Below, one piece after another: positions 51,322 through 59,582 of a DNA stretch of 64,000 nt. The stretch comes from Mycolicibacterium sp. CR10 (lineage in GTDB: Bacteria > Actinomycetota > Actinomycetes > Mycobacteriales > Mycobacteriaceae): positions 62,001 to 126,000 of the forward strand of contig NZ_STGE01000003.1 in NCBI RefSeq assembly GCF_005222675.1. Direction: 5' to 3'. The translations under genes and the position numbers were made by a program. The notes beneath the pieces are model-generated. The model was given only the letters and a program-made list of their open reading frames with translations. It was not told where the DNA came from and did no database searches. Each line of letters opens with the position of its first letter. Position 1 is the first letter of the stretch.

Positions 51322-52734
51322 ATGCGTACAGCTATGCGCCCGTACCTCACGGCAGGAGTCGCGCTGGTGGGGGCCAGCGTCGTCGCCGCCGCACCGATCG
51401 CACCACCGCAAGCGGATTTCGATGCCCGGGCGAATACCGCCGTGCGGACCGCCAGCCCCGCCGTGAGTTTGGCGGCCAACTCGATCCTCAACGTTCCGCA
51501 GAATCTCTGGAATGCCTTCGCCAGTAGCACCGCGTGGCACGTCGAGGGAGTGCAGCTGCTCGCGGACGCTCTGGCATCCAGCGGGAACTGGAATGTCGAT
51601 TCCGGCAACCCGAACAATGTCTGGGGGTGGGACCCGGCCAACCCGCCCATGCTGGAGGGTTTTGTCCGCATGATTGCGCCGTACCGGCCGTTCTCCGACT
51701 CCCTCGCCTACCAGATGAACGCGTGGGCGAAGGCCAACCTGCCGATGCATCCCGGCTGCCCTGCCTTCTCGTGCCCCAACCCCGAACAATTGCTCGGCGT
51801 GATGTTCAAGGTCCCGATCTGGCAGTTCTGGCGCCCGGAGGGGGTCACGTTCGGCGAGGACCAGTACACCCCGGAATTCAATCCGGTGGGCGGAGCGCCC
51901 GTGCCGTGGTTCGGCGAGAACGCGCAGTTCGGCCCGTCCGACCCGATCAAGTTCTTCTTCGAGTACCTGCTGCGCGACCCCGATGATCAACCGGAAGAAT
52001 TCCAGGTCAAGAGGACCACCCTCTACGACGTCGTCTCGGCGTATGCGGATCTTGCGCGCGCCCTGCAGGTCACCGGCCATCTGCCCAGCTTCATCGCGGT
52101 GGATGAGATCGAGACCTTCGTCAAGCTGTTCGTTCCGAAACCGGCAGCGGTGCCGACCGCCGACGTCGAAGAGACGCCGGACGAGGAGACGTCAGCGGCG
52201 GCCGCACCTCAACTGAAGCTCGCGCGCACCGTCACCCTGGATGTGCCGGCCGTCGGCGATGAGACCGGTGAGGCGACCAGCACCCTGACCGAGGGCAGCA
52301 CTCCGGCCGCTACCGACACCGCGACACTCTCCGACGCCGATGCCGCTGCCGACACGGTGGCACCGCCGGCGGAGCCTGAGGCTGCCGAAGAACTCGATAC
52401 GGTGTCGCCGCCAGTTTCCGAGCCCGACGCCGAGACAGAGGCCGACGCTACGGCCGACGCCGAAGCCGACGCCGATTCCGACGCCGATTCCGACGCCGCG
52501 GAAAAGGCTGCCGCAGAAGCGAACCCGGAGCCGAAGACCACCCCGTCACAGACTCGCAAGAAGCGTGAGTCACAGACGAGCGAGTCCTCGGAATCATCGG
52601 CCGATGGCAGCGCGACGCAGCAGGGCGGACGGCACCGCGCCGAGCAAGGCGGCCGGCACCGAGCGGAAGATCGTCAGAAAGCTGACAGCGGCTCCACCGA
52701 TTCAAGCAGCTCTGACGGGGCCGCCGCCGCATAG
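51322..52734 (+). CDS. Exported protein with acidic low-complexity C terminus
   Basis: This 470-residue protein has a signal-like N terminus (MRTAMRPYLTAGVALVGASVVAAAPIAPP), a folded domain at about 40-290 rich in Trp, Pro and Asn (NVWGWDPANPP, MFKVPIWQFWRPEGV), then a disordered Ala/Glu/Asp tail ending with GGRHRAEQGGRHRAED and a Ser-rich stretch. The N terminus is the type seen in mycobacterial exported proteins that lack a PE domain. The function is unknown. GGGGG precedes the ATG. Confidence 0.85.
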   Translation: MRTAMRPYLTAGVALVGASVVAAAPIAPPQADFDARANTAVRTASPAVSLAANSILNVPQNLWNAFASSTAWHVEGVQLLADALASSGNWNVDSGNPNNVWGWDPANPPMLEGFVRMIAPYRPFSDSLAYQMNAWAKANLPMHPGCPAFSCPNPEQLLGVMFKVPIWQFWRPEGVTFGEDQYTPEFNPVGGAPVPWFGENAQFGPSDPIKFFFEYLLRDPDDQPEEFQVKRTTLYDVVSAYADLARALQVTGHLPSFIAVDEIETFVKLFVPKPAAVPTADVEETPDEETSAAAAPQLKLARTVTLDVPAVGDETGEATSTLTEGSTPAATDTATLSDADAAADTVAPPAEPEAAEELDTVSPPVSEPDAETEADATADAEADADSDADSDAAEKAAAEANPEPKTTPSQTRKKRESQTSESSESSADGSATQQGGRHRAEQGGRHRAEDRQKADSGSTDSSSSDGAAAA

Positions 52735-52874
52735 CGTCCTGAGTCGTCGCCGCGTGGAGAAGACGGCTTCAGCAAAGTTGCTTGTCCGCGACGACGACGG
52801 GCCATCGCCGTTGGAGTGACGCGGTGACCGATGTCCGGGTACGTGTGCCCAGGCGTGACGACATGTGCGGGCAG

Positions 52875-52932
52875 GTCGGGGTGCCACGTTGCCAGCGCGG
52901 GATGACCCGCGCACGAGCGGTGTCACCCCGAC
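52875..52932 (+). terminator. Two-tier hairpin
   Basis: Outer arms GTCGGGGTG (52875-52883) and CACCCCGAC (52924-52932) enclose an inner perfect hairpin GCGCGGG-ATGA-CCCGCGC (52895-52912). It lies 141 nt after the 51322 gene and before the next promoter, so termination is likely. Confidence 0.6.
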
Positions 52933-52971
52933 TCTGTTAGCGTGCGGACTTGCGCCCTCCGGACGAAACGC

Positions 52972-53001
52972 TTGACACCAGATCTAGCAAACTCATAGAT
53001 T
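52972..53001 (+). promoter_or_regulatory. SigA-type promoter for the Gly-rich protein gene
   Basis: TTGACA (52972-52977) and TAGATT (52996-53001) are separated by 18 nt; ATAGAT one base earlier gives a 17-nt spacer. It lies 55 nt before the GTG at 53056. Confidence 0.6.
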
Positions 53002-53055
53002 CGGTGGGCCTTTGGTAGAAGGCAGCTCTTCAACTCCACCCCAGGGGGTCCCGAC

Positions 53056-54684
53056 GTGGCCAAGCATTCCAAGCCGAGCAAGAGCGCGCGCACGGCCGCG
53101 TCCATCCGCACGTATCTGACGGTGGGCGTCACCGCAGGTGTCACCAGTGCCGCGATGGCCGGTCTGGGCACCCTGGCGCTGACGCACACCGAGGTGCCGC
53201 AGCACACCGTTGACGTGAAGCTGGTCAACAGCGAGCAGGAATTGCCGTGGTACATCGGCACTTCGGGGTCTTCGAACGCGTCCGAGAAGACCGCCGCGCC
53301 GACGTCGGCCAATCCCGCCATTCAACCGATGTTCGGTGACGGCGGCTGGTTCATCGGTGACGGTGTGGACGCCGCAGACGACTGCCTGGGGACGGCCTGC
53401 AACGGCGGCAGCGCCGGCTTCTTCGGCGGCAACGGCGGCAACGGCGCCCACGGCGGTACCGGCGGCAAGGCCGGGCTGTTCTTCGGCACCGGCGGCGACG
53501 GCGGCGACGGCTACGCAGTGATCGACGACGAGGGCAATGTGACCCGGGAGGCGACCAGGGGCGGCGCGGGCGGTTCGGGAAGCCTGTTCGGCAACGGCGG
53601 CAACGGTGGCAACGGCGGCGACGCGGTGTACTACGACACCGGCGAGCTGTACACCGCGGCGCTGAAGGGCGGCAACGGCGGCGCTGCCGGCGGCTTCAGC
53701 CAGGGTGGTGACGGCGGCGAGGGCGGCTCGGACATCAACGAGAGCAACCTCGCCGATCCCACGGCCAACGACGCCTACGGTGCGATCGGTGGCAAGGGCG
53801 GCGGCAACGGCGTTCAAGGCGGTAAGGGCGGGGCCGGCGGCTTTGCCTACTCCCAGAACGGAAACGCCGTCGGCGGCGACGGCGGCCAAGGCGGCAGCGC
53901 GGGCACCGGCACCAGCGGTGTCGGTGGCGAGGGCGGCTCGGCCGAGGCGTACGCCGCGGGCAAGACCGCGACCGGCGGCAACGGCGGCAACGGCGGCTCC
54001 TCGTCCCTCGGCACCGGCGGCGGAGGCGGCACCGGTGGCTACGCCTTCTCCGAGGGCGGCGACGCCAACGGCGGTGTCGGCGGTGCCGGCGGTTCCACGA
54101 GCTTCGGCACCGGCGGCAACGGCGCTGAGGGCGGCGAGGCCGAGGCCTACGCGGCGGGTTCGACCGCCACGGGCGGAACCGGCGGCTACGGCGGCGACTC
54201 CGGCAGCGGCAAGGGTGGCGCCGGCGGGACCGGCGGTTTTGCCGACGCGTATGAGGACGCTGACGGTCAGGGCGGTGCCGGCGGCCGCGGTGGTGTCGCC
54301 GCGAGCGGCGACGGCGGTGCCGGCGGGACCGGCGGCGAAGCGGTCAGCTTCGACGGGGATGCCACTGGCGGTATCGGCGGCAACGGCGGACGCTCGACGT
54401 CTATCGGCAACGGTGGAAAGGCCGGCGACGGCGGCGCGGCCACCGGCGGTGAACCCGACGAAGAGGGTGGCAAGGCCGGCAGTGGTAGCTCCCAGGGCGG
54501 CGACGGCGGCACGGGTGGCCGCGGCGGCACGATCGGCGGCAACGGTGGCAAGGGTGGCAACGGCGGCAATGCCGGCCTCGCGACGGGCGGATCGGGCACC
54601 GCGTCCGGCGGCAAAGGCGGCACGGGCGGCAACGGCGGGGCCGTTGGCTCCAAGGGAGCCGACGGGACTGACGGCACGCCCTAG
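53056..54684 (+). CDS. PGRS-like Gly-rich exported protein without a PE domain
   Basis: This 542-residue protein has a basic N terminus and one hydrophobic helix (TYLTVGVTAGVTSAAMAGLGTLAL, residues 16-39), a short spacer with the two-Cys motif DDCLGTACNGG, and then about 430 residues of GGxGGxGG repeats (GGNGGNGG, GGAGGTGG, GGDGGxGG) as in PE_PGRS proteins. There is no PE domain. It starts at GTG 53056, with AGGGGG upstream. A surface or cell-wall location is likely; such repeats can form polyglycine-II-type structures, sometimes calcium-binding. The function is unknown. Confidence 0.88.
   Translation: MAKHSKPSKSARTAASIRTYLTVGVTAGVTSAAMAGLGTLALTHTEVPQHTVDVKLVNSEQELPWYIGTSGSSNASEKTAAPTSANPAIQPMFGDGGWFIGDGVDAADDCLGTACNGGSAGFFGGNGGNGAHGGTGGKAGLFFGTGGDGGDGYAVIDDEGNVTREATRGGAGGSGSLFGNGGNGGNGGDAVYYDTGELYTAALKGGNGGAAGGFSQGGDGGEGGSDINESNLADPTANDAYGAIGGKGGGNGVQGGKGGAGGFAYSQNGNAVGGDGGQGGSAGTGTSGVGGEGGSAEAYAAGKTATGGNGGNGGSSSLGTGGGGGTGGYAFSEGGDANGGVGGAGGSTSFGTGGNGAEGGEAEAYAAGSTATGGTGGYGGDSGSGKGGAGGTGGFADAYEDADGQGGAGGRGGVAASGDGGAGGTGGEAVSFDGDATGGIGGNGGRSTSIGNGGKAGDGGAATGGEPDEEGGKAGSGSSQGGDGGTGGRGGTIGGNGGKGGNGGNAGLATGGSGTASGGKGGTGGNGGAVGSKGADGTDGTP
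53380..54680 (+). repeat. PGRS-type GGN-GGC repeat array
   Basis: The DNA is a long run of degenerate GGCGGCAACGG-type units that encode the Gly-rich region. The codons vary, so this is an old, protein-level repeat and not a CRISPR array. Confidence 0.9.
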
Positions 54685-54694
54685 GGCCAGGGAC

Positions 54695-54720
54695 GCCGCC
54701 CCACGTGATCGCGGGGCGGC
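54695..54720. terminator. Bidirectional terminator hairpin
   Basis: GCCGCCCC (54695-54702) pairs perfectly with GGGGCGGC (54713-54720) around a 10-nt loop. It lies between the stops of the convergent PGRS-like and desaturase genes. Confidence 0.75.
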
Positions 54721-54730
54721 TCCGGAGGGG

Positions 54731-55900
54731 CTACGCGGCGATCTCGGCGACCGGGGCGCGGCCGAAGATCCTGCGGGACAACATCTCCGGCAGAACGGCC
54801 GACGTGGCCTTGCGCCCGAAGTCATTGGGGAGCGAAAGGCGGAAGACCTTCTTCCACGCTGACGCCACCTGCCTCGGCATGGATCCCGTGGTGTACGTCA
54901 GGCCGTACCGCTCGAACAGATCCTGGACCTTCGGGGCGATCTCCTGGTAGCGATTGCTGGGCAGGTCGGGGAACAGGTGGTGCTCGATCTGGAAGGACAG
55001 GTTGCCAGTCATGAAGTGCAGCAACGGTCCTCCGGAGATGTTGGCCGACCCGAGCATCTGACGCAGGTACCACTCGGCCTTGGTCTCGCCGTCAATCGAC
55101 GTCTTCTCGAAGGTCTGTACGCCGTCGGGGAAGTGGCCACACATGATGACCGAGTGAGTCCACAGGTTGCGCACGACGTTGGCCGTCAGGTTCGCCGTGA
55201 TCGTCGTGATTGCAGACGGCCCCGACAGCAACGGGTGCAGCACGTAGTCGCGAGCGACATGCTTGCCGATCTTGGCCAGCACCTCGGCGCCGTTGCGGCG
55301 GAGCTCCTCCTTGTCGCCACGACCCTTGAAGTGCTTGCCGAGTTCGAGGTCGTAGGCGGCGATGCCATACTGGAACAGGCAGGCGTTGACGAAGTTCCAC
55401 ACCGGCTGGGCGAGATAGAAGGGCATCCAGCGCTGGCCCTCGTCGACCCGCATGATGCCGTAGCCGAGGTCGTTGTCCTTGCCCAGCACGTTGGTATAGG
55501 TGTGGTGCAACTCGTTATGGGAGTGCTTCCACTGCCCGGACGGCGAGACACTGTCCCACTCCCAGGTGGTCGAATGAATCTTGTTGTCGCGCATCCAGTC
55601 CCACTGACCGTGGAGCACGTTGTGGCCGATCTCCATGTTCTCGATGATCTTCGAGATCGACAGCCCGGCGGTGCCGAGGATCCACGCCGGCGGGAACAAC
55701 GAGAACAGCAGCACGGCGCGGCTGCTGAGTTCGAGCTTGCGCTGCCCGTCGATGACCTTGCGGATGTAGGTGGCGTCGCGCTCGCCGCGGTCAGCGAGCA
55801 CGTCGGCGCGGATCGCATCGAGTTCGCGGCCGATGTTCTCGATGTCCTCGGACGTGAGGTGGGCGGTCGGGTCGGTCTGGGCGGCTTGCAGAGTAGTCAT
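54731..55900 (-). CDS. Fatty acid desaturase (DesA3-like)
   Basis: This 389-residue membrane desaturase has the three His boxes of the acyl-CoA/acyl-lipid class: IGHNVLHGQWD, HSHNELHHTYTN, and QIEHHLFPDLPSNR. The sequence resembles DesA3 (Rv3229c), which makes oleoyl from stearoyl chains. It has hydrophobic segments at about 55-90 and 160-195. ATG 55898-55900 (MTTLQAAQT) is chosen, with AAGGAG upstream; the open frame extends 14 codons further. The ferredoxin reductase gene lies 25 nt upstream on the same strand and should supply electrons. Multiple paralogues exist in mycobacteria, so no symbol is assigned. Confidence 0.95.
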   Translation of the reverse strand: MTTLQAAQTDPTAHLTSEDIENIGRELDAIRADVLADRGERDATYIRKVIDGQRKLELSSRAVLLFSLFPPAWILGTAGLSISKIIENMEIGHNVLHGQWDWMRDNKIHSTTWEWDSVSPSGQWKHSHNELHHTYTNVLGKDNDLGYGIMRVDEGQRWMPFYLAQPVWNFVNACLFQYGIAAYDLELGKHFKGRGDKEELRRNGAEVLAKIGKHVARDYVLHPLLSGPSAITTITANLTANVVRNLWTHSVIMCGHFPDGVQTFEKTSIDGETKAEWYLRQMLGSANISGGPLLHFMTGNLSFQIEHHLFPDLPSNRYQEIAPKVQDLFERYGLTYTTGSMPRQVASAWKKVFRLSLPNDFGRKATSAVLPEMLSRRIFGRAPVAEIAA

Positions 55901-55925
55901 GGTGACTCCTTGACGTTGAGGTCGT

Positions 55926-57008
55926 TCAGAGATCGATGGCACAGGGGCCCGCAGCGGCGGACACGCATGTCTGGATGGCGACGCCGTCGGCGGCCGTGGT
56001 GATTTCGCCGGTTCGCAGATCGCGCACGGCGCCTTGGCGCAGCGGAGCGACGCACCCGAAGCAGATGCCCATCCGGCAGCCCGAAGGCATCAGGACTCCG
56101 GCGGCCTCGCCGGCGTCCAGCAGGGTATCGGCACCGTCGGCGTCGACGGTGGTGTCGGACTTCGTGAAGTTCACGAGGCCACCTTCGCCGGCGCTCACGA
56201 CGGTGGCGCGGAAGCGCTCGGTGTGCAGTCGGTCGGCGATGCCGGCCTCGGCCCAGTGCTGTTCCAGGGCGTCGAGCATGCCGGCGGGGCCGCAGGCCCA
56301 GGTCTGGCGCTCCGTGACGTCGTCGACCAGATCGTCGAGCCGCGCGACATCGAGCATTCCTTCGGTGTCGGTGTGCTTCTCCACCAACCGAATTCGGCCC
56401 TGTTCGGCCATCGCGCGCAGCTCGGAGCCGAAGATGACGTCGCCGGCGGTCGGCGCTGAGTGCACGACCACGACGTCCGCGTCCTGGGCCTGCATGTTGC
56501 GCAGCATCCCCATCACCGGAGTGATGCCGCTGCCTGCAGTCAGGAACAGGATCTTGGTCGGCATCCGCTCACCGAGGGTGAAGTCGCCTGCAGCCTGGTC
56601 GAGTTGGATGACGGTGCCGACGGTGGCGCGCCGAACGAGGTGGTTGCTCACGACGCCGTCGGGAATGGCCTTCACCGCGATGGAGATGCACCCGTCGCGG
56701 CGGGCGGTGTCCGAGGTCAACGAGTAGGCCCGCCACTGGCGGACGCCGTCCACGTCGATGCCGATCCGGACGTACTGGCCCGGAGTGTGCGACCGCCAGC
56801 CGCGCCCCGTCTTGATCACCACGGTGACCGCATCGCGGGTTTCGGGCTCGATCGCGACGATGCGACCCCGCAGCGACGCTGAGCGCAGCGGGTCGATGAC
56901 GTCAAGGTAGTCGGCGGGCACCAGCGGGGTGGTAAGCCGTCCTGCGAATGAGATGACCCGCTCCCGCAACGTGCCGACAGCGGTCGGTCGGGGTGCTGTT
57001 GTTGTCAT
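55926..57008 (-). CDS. Ferredoxin-NADP reductase with C-terminal 2Fe-2S domain (Rv3230c-like)
   Basis: This 360-residue protein has an FAD-binding domain (GQYVRIGIDVDGVRQWRAYSL with RAYSL contact), an NAD(P)H-binding domain (LTAGSGITPVMGMLRN; ACGPAGMLDALEQ), and a C-terminal plant-type ferredoxin domain with CRMGICFGC and a later Cys (CVSAAAGPC). This is the layout of Rv3230c, the electron donor to DesA3. It is the first gene of the two-gene desaturase operon. The promoter region, with palindrome 57061-57074, is shared with the divergent PucR-type gene. Confidence 0.95.
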   Translation of the reverse strand: MTTTAPRPTAVGTLRERVISFAGRLTTPLVPADYLDVIDPLRSASLRGRIVAIEPETRDAVTVVIKTGRGWRSHTPGQYVRIGIDVDGVRQWRAYSLTSDTARRDGCISIAVKAIPDGVVSNHLVRRATVGTVIQLDQAAGDFTLGERMPTKILFLTAGSGITPVMGMLRNMQAQDADVVVVHSAPTAGDVIFGSELRAMAEQGRIRLVEKHTDTEGMLDVARLDDLVDDVTERQTWACGPAGMLDALEQHWAEAGIADRLHTERFRATVVSAGEGGLVNFTKSDTTVDADGADTLLDAGEAAGVLMPSGCRMGICFGCVAPLRQGAVRDLRTGEITTAADGVAIQTCVSAAAGPCAIDL

Positions 57009-57060
57009 GCCTCCATAGTGCTTTGTGTCCTAGGATAAGTTCTTGCGTCTCAGACGTGAA

Positions 57061-57074
57061 TTACCGGGCAGTAA
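57061..57074. promoter_or_regulatory. Palindromic operator in the desaturase/PucR promoter
   Basis: TTACCGGGCAGTAA is the complement of TTACTGCCCGGTAA and fits the 14-bp core TTACTSSCSGGTAA found twice upstream of etfD. It lies 53 nt upstream of the ferredoxin reductase ATG and 19 nt before the PucR-type gene's start. Confidence 0.65.
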
Positions 57075-57092
57075 CTATTCAATAGGAACAAA

Positions 57093-58313
57093 ATGGTGGT
57101 TGTAGCGACGGCGGGACCCCGTTTCACCGGGTTGGCCCTGAGCGAGGACGTCACATCGGCACTTCAGGCGGTGCTACCTCACATGGCGGAGCGCACCGTC
57201 GCCGCCGTCACGGTCGAGGTGCCGAGCTACGCCGATGCGTTCAGCGGTCGGATGGGTCAGAACATCGAGAACGCCGTGCAGATGGCACTCGGCGCGTTCC
57301 TGAGGCTGGCCACCCGCGCCGAGGACTCGGACGCCGCAGTTCAGCTGTCGCCCGCCCTGGACGGCGCGTACGAACTGGGACGCGGCGAGGCTCGGCACGG
57401 TCGGCCGATCGACGTGCTCCTGGCCGCCTACCGGGTGGGCGCCCGGGTGGCCTGGCGCGAGCTGTCGTCGACTGCGGTGCAAGCCGGACTGGATGCCACG
57501 ACGATGTCGCGCTTCGCCGAACTCGTCTTCGCGTTCATCGACGAACTGTCGGCATCAAGCGTTACCGGTCATGCCGACGAACTGGCCACCACGGGCCGCG
57601 TCCGGGATCGCTACCTCGACGCTCTCGGACGGCATCTGCTGGCAGGCGAGGCGGTCGAAACCCTCGAAGCCAGCGCGGAGAAAGCCGATTGGACACCGCC
57701 GAGGTCGCTGACCGCCGTCCTGCTGCCCACCACGCAAGCACGCGGTGTGACAACGGGTTTCGGCGCTGCGACACTGCAACTCAACGATGACCTACCCGGT
57801 GTCGACGCCACCGAGTCACTGACCCTCGTGCTGGTCCCCGACATGGACGGACCCGCCCGGCGCCAGCTCTTCCGGGCGCTCGAGGGGCGCCGGTCCTGGG
57901 TGGGGCCGAGTCGGCCGTGGGCCGACGCGAAACTCTCCTATCAACGCGCAACCACGGCACGCAAGCTGGTCCCGACCGGTGCGGCCGAGGTCATCGACAC
58001 CGACGAACACCTGGTGGAGCTGGTGCTCGGCGCTGACCGCGACGCGATCGACGACCTGCGACGACGTGTACTCGCGCCACTGGGGCAACTGCGTCCCGGC
58101 ACCGCGGCGAATCTGGCGGCCACCCTGCGGTCCTGGCTGCTCCACCAGGGTCATCGCGACGCCGTGGCCGCAGACCTGTTCGTGCATGCCCAGACCGTGC
58201 GGTACCGCATGACGCAACTGCGTGAGCTGTATGGCGACGCACTCGACGACCCACGGACCATCCTCGAGCTGACGGTGGCACTGGGTGTTCCGGAGACTTC
58301 TGACCCCGACTAG
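57093..58313 (+). CDS. PucR-family transcriptional regulator
   Basis: This 406-residue regulator has an N-terminal helical sensory domain (LSEDVTSALQAVLPHMAERTV...), a middle GGDEF-like/CdaR region, and the C-terminal PucR helix-turn-helix (SWLLHQGHRDAVAADLFVHAQTVRYRMTQLREL). The ATG is 57093; the GAGG-like upstream is weak. It is divergent from the ferredoxin reductase/desaturase operon, so it may control it, as many PucR-type regulators act on neighbours. The palindrome at 57061 is of TetR form and may be for another factor. Confidence 0.88.
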   Translation: MVVVATAGPRFTGLALSEDVTSALQAVLPHMAERTVAAVTVEVPSYADAFSGRMGQNIENAVQMALGAFLRLATRAEDSDAAVQLSPALDGAYELGRGEARHGRPIDVLLAAYRVGARVAWRELSSTAVQAGLDATTMSRFAELVFAFIDELSASSVTGHADELATTGRVRDRYLDALGRHLLAGEAVETLEASAEKADWTPPRSLTAVLLPTTQARGVTTGFGAATLQLNDDLPGVDATESLTLVLVPDMDGPARRQLFRALEGRRSWVGPSRPWADAKLSYQRATTARKLVPTGAAEVIDTDEHLVELVLGADRDAIDDLRRRVLAPLGQLRPGTAANLAATLRSWLLHQGHRDAVAADLFVHAQTVRYRMTQLRELYGDALDDPRTILELTVALGVPETSDPD

Positions 58314-58466
58314 TCAGCAGTCGCGCCGACCGCCCGGTGTGGCGGGATGGCTCGCCGAACCGCGCGGCACGTCTGAGCCCTTCCAGATTCCTCCTCTCAT
58401 AGCGCTGGATTCCACGAAATCCTCGCTTGAACTGCGGTATTGCAACGAGATTCGTAGGATGCCTGA

Positions 58467-59582
58467 ATGCCCTCCGGAACGGCCGTGTCACAGCGTGGCG
58501 CCGATCCTGCCCCGGGTGCGGCCGTCCCGCAGATCGAGCTGATCGGTGTACGCAAGGAGTTCGGGGATACCCGAAACAGAGTGGTGGCCGTCGAAGGCGC
58601 CGACCTCGCCATCGGCGACGGTGAGTTGTTCGCGATCCTGGGCCCCTCGGGCTCGGGAAAAACCACCCTGCTGCGGCTGATCGCCGGATTCGAACAGCCC
58701 ACCGAGGGCACCATCAAGCTGGGCGGCAGGGACGTCACCGCGCTGCCGCCCGCGCGTCGCGATGCCAACACCGTCTTCCAGCAGTACGCGCTGTTCCCGC
58801 ATATGACCGTGGCGCAGAACGTGGAGTACGGTCTGCGCGTCCGCGGCGTCGGACGAGACGAACGTCGGCGCCGAGCCGCTGAGGCCCTCGAGATGGTCCG
58901 CCTCGCCGGTTACGAAACACGCAAGCCCGCCGAGCTCTCCGGTGGTCAGCAGCAGCGGGTGGCGCTGGCGCGCGCCCTGGTCGGACGGCCCCGCGTCCTG
59001 CTCCTCGACGAGCCGCTCGGCGCGCTCGACCTGAAGCTGCGGGAACAGATGCAGGTCGAGCTCAAGGCGATTCAGCGCGAGGTCGGCATCACCTTCGTCA
59101 TCGTGACCCACGACCAGGACGAGGCTCTGACGCTGTGCGACCGGCTCGTGGTGCTCAACAACGGCCGCATCGAACAGATCGGGGCCGCCCGCGAGGTCTA
59201 CGAGAACCCCGCCAATCGGTTCGTCGCGGACTTCGTCGGCACCTCGAACGTGCTCGACGGAGCCGCCGCCGAGGCGGTGCTCGGCAGGCGGGGCACCTTC
59301 GCGATCCGGCCCGAACGTATCGAGGTGCTCGTCGGTGCCGCCGCCGTCCCGTCGGGCCTTCACAGCGTGACCGCCGAGGTTGCCGAGGTGGTCTACGCCG
59401 GCCCGATCACCCGGGTCGCGGCCACCGTCACCGGCCTGGCCGAAACGGTGCGACTCACCGCGACCTTGCTGTCGGCCGAGGCATCCACGGCCATCGCACA
59501 CGCCACCCCTGTCGTCCTGGCATGGCCCGACACGGCCGTCCTCGATCTCACATCGGATCAACCGAAGGAGTCTCATGAGTAA
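58467..59582 (+). CDS. Polyamine-type ABC transporter, ATP-binding protein
   Basis: This 371-residue ATPase resembles PotA. It has Walker A GPSGSGKTTLL (about 64-74), Q-loop FQQYALFPHMT, signature LSGGQQQRVALARAL, Walker B RVLLLDEPLGALD and the H-loop IVTHDQDEA, then a TOBE domain (about 285-365). It leads an operon with a substrate-binding lipoprotein and two permeases; its stop overlaps the start of the binding-protein gene by 8 bp. Confidence 0.93.
   Translation: MPSGTAVSQRGADPAPGAAVPQIELIGVRKEFGDTRNRVVAVEGADLAIGDGELFAILGPSGSGKTTLLRLIAGFEQPTEGTIKLGGRDVTALPPARRDANTVFQQYALFPHMTVAQNVEYGLRVRGVGRDERRRRAAEALEMVRLAGYETRKPAELSGGQQQRVALARALVGRPRVLLLDEPLGALDLKLREQMQVELKAIQREVGITFVIVTHDQDEALTLCDRLVVLNNGRIEQIGAAREVYENPANRFVADFVGTSNVLDGAAAEAVLGRRGTFAIRPERIEVLVGAAAVPSGLHSVTAEVAEVVYAGPITRVAATVTGLAETVRLTATLLSAEASTAIAHATPVVLAWPDTAVLDLTSDQPKESHE

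Larger units (their letters stand above)
52735..53055. other. Intergenic region between the two exported-protein genes
   Basis: This 321-nt region has no credible gene. It contains a two-tier hairpin (52875-52932) and, further on, a promoter-like TTGACA/TAGATT pair (52972-53001) for the Gly-rich protein gene. Confidence 0.7.

Noticed and set aside
53380..54680. Possible CRISPR or satellite array in the GGC-rich repeats
   Set aside because: The units are short, in frame and degenerate, encode GGx repeats and have no unique spacers of constant length.
52993..54825. 610-codon minus-strand open frame
   Set aside because: It mirrors the PGRS repeats (Ala/Thr/Val-rich) and covers the PGRS-like gene and the convergent terminator.
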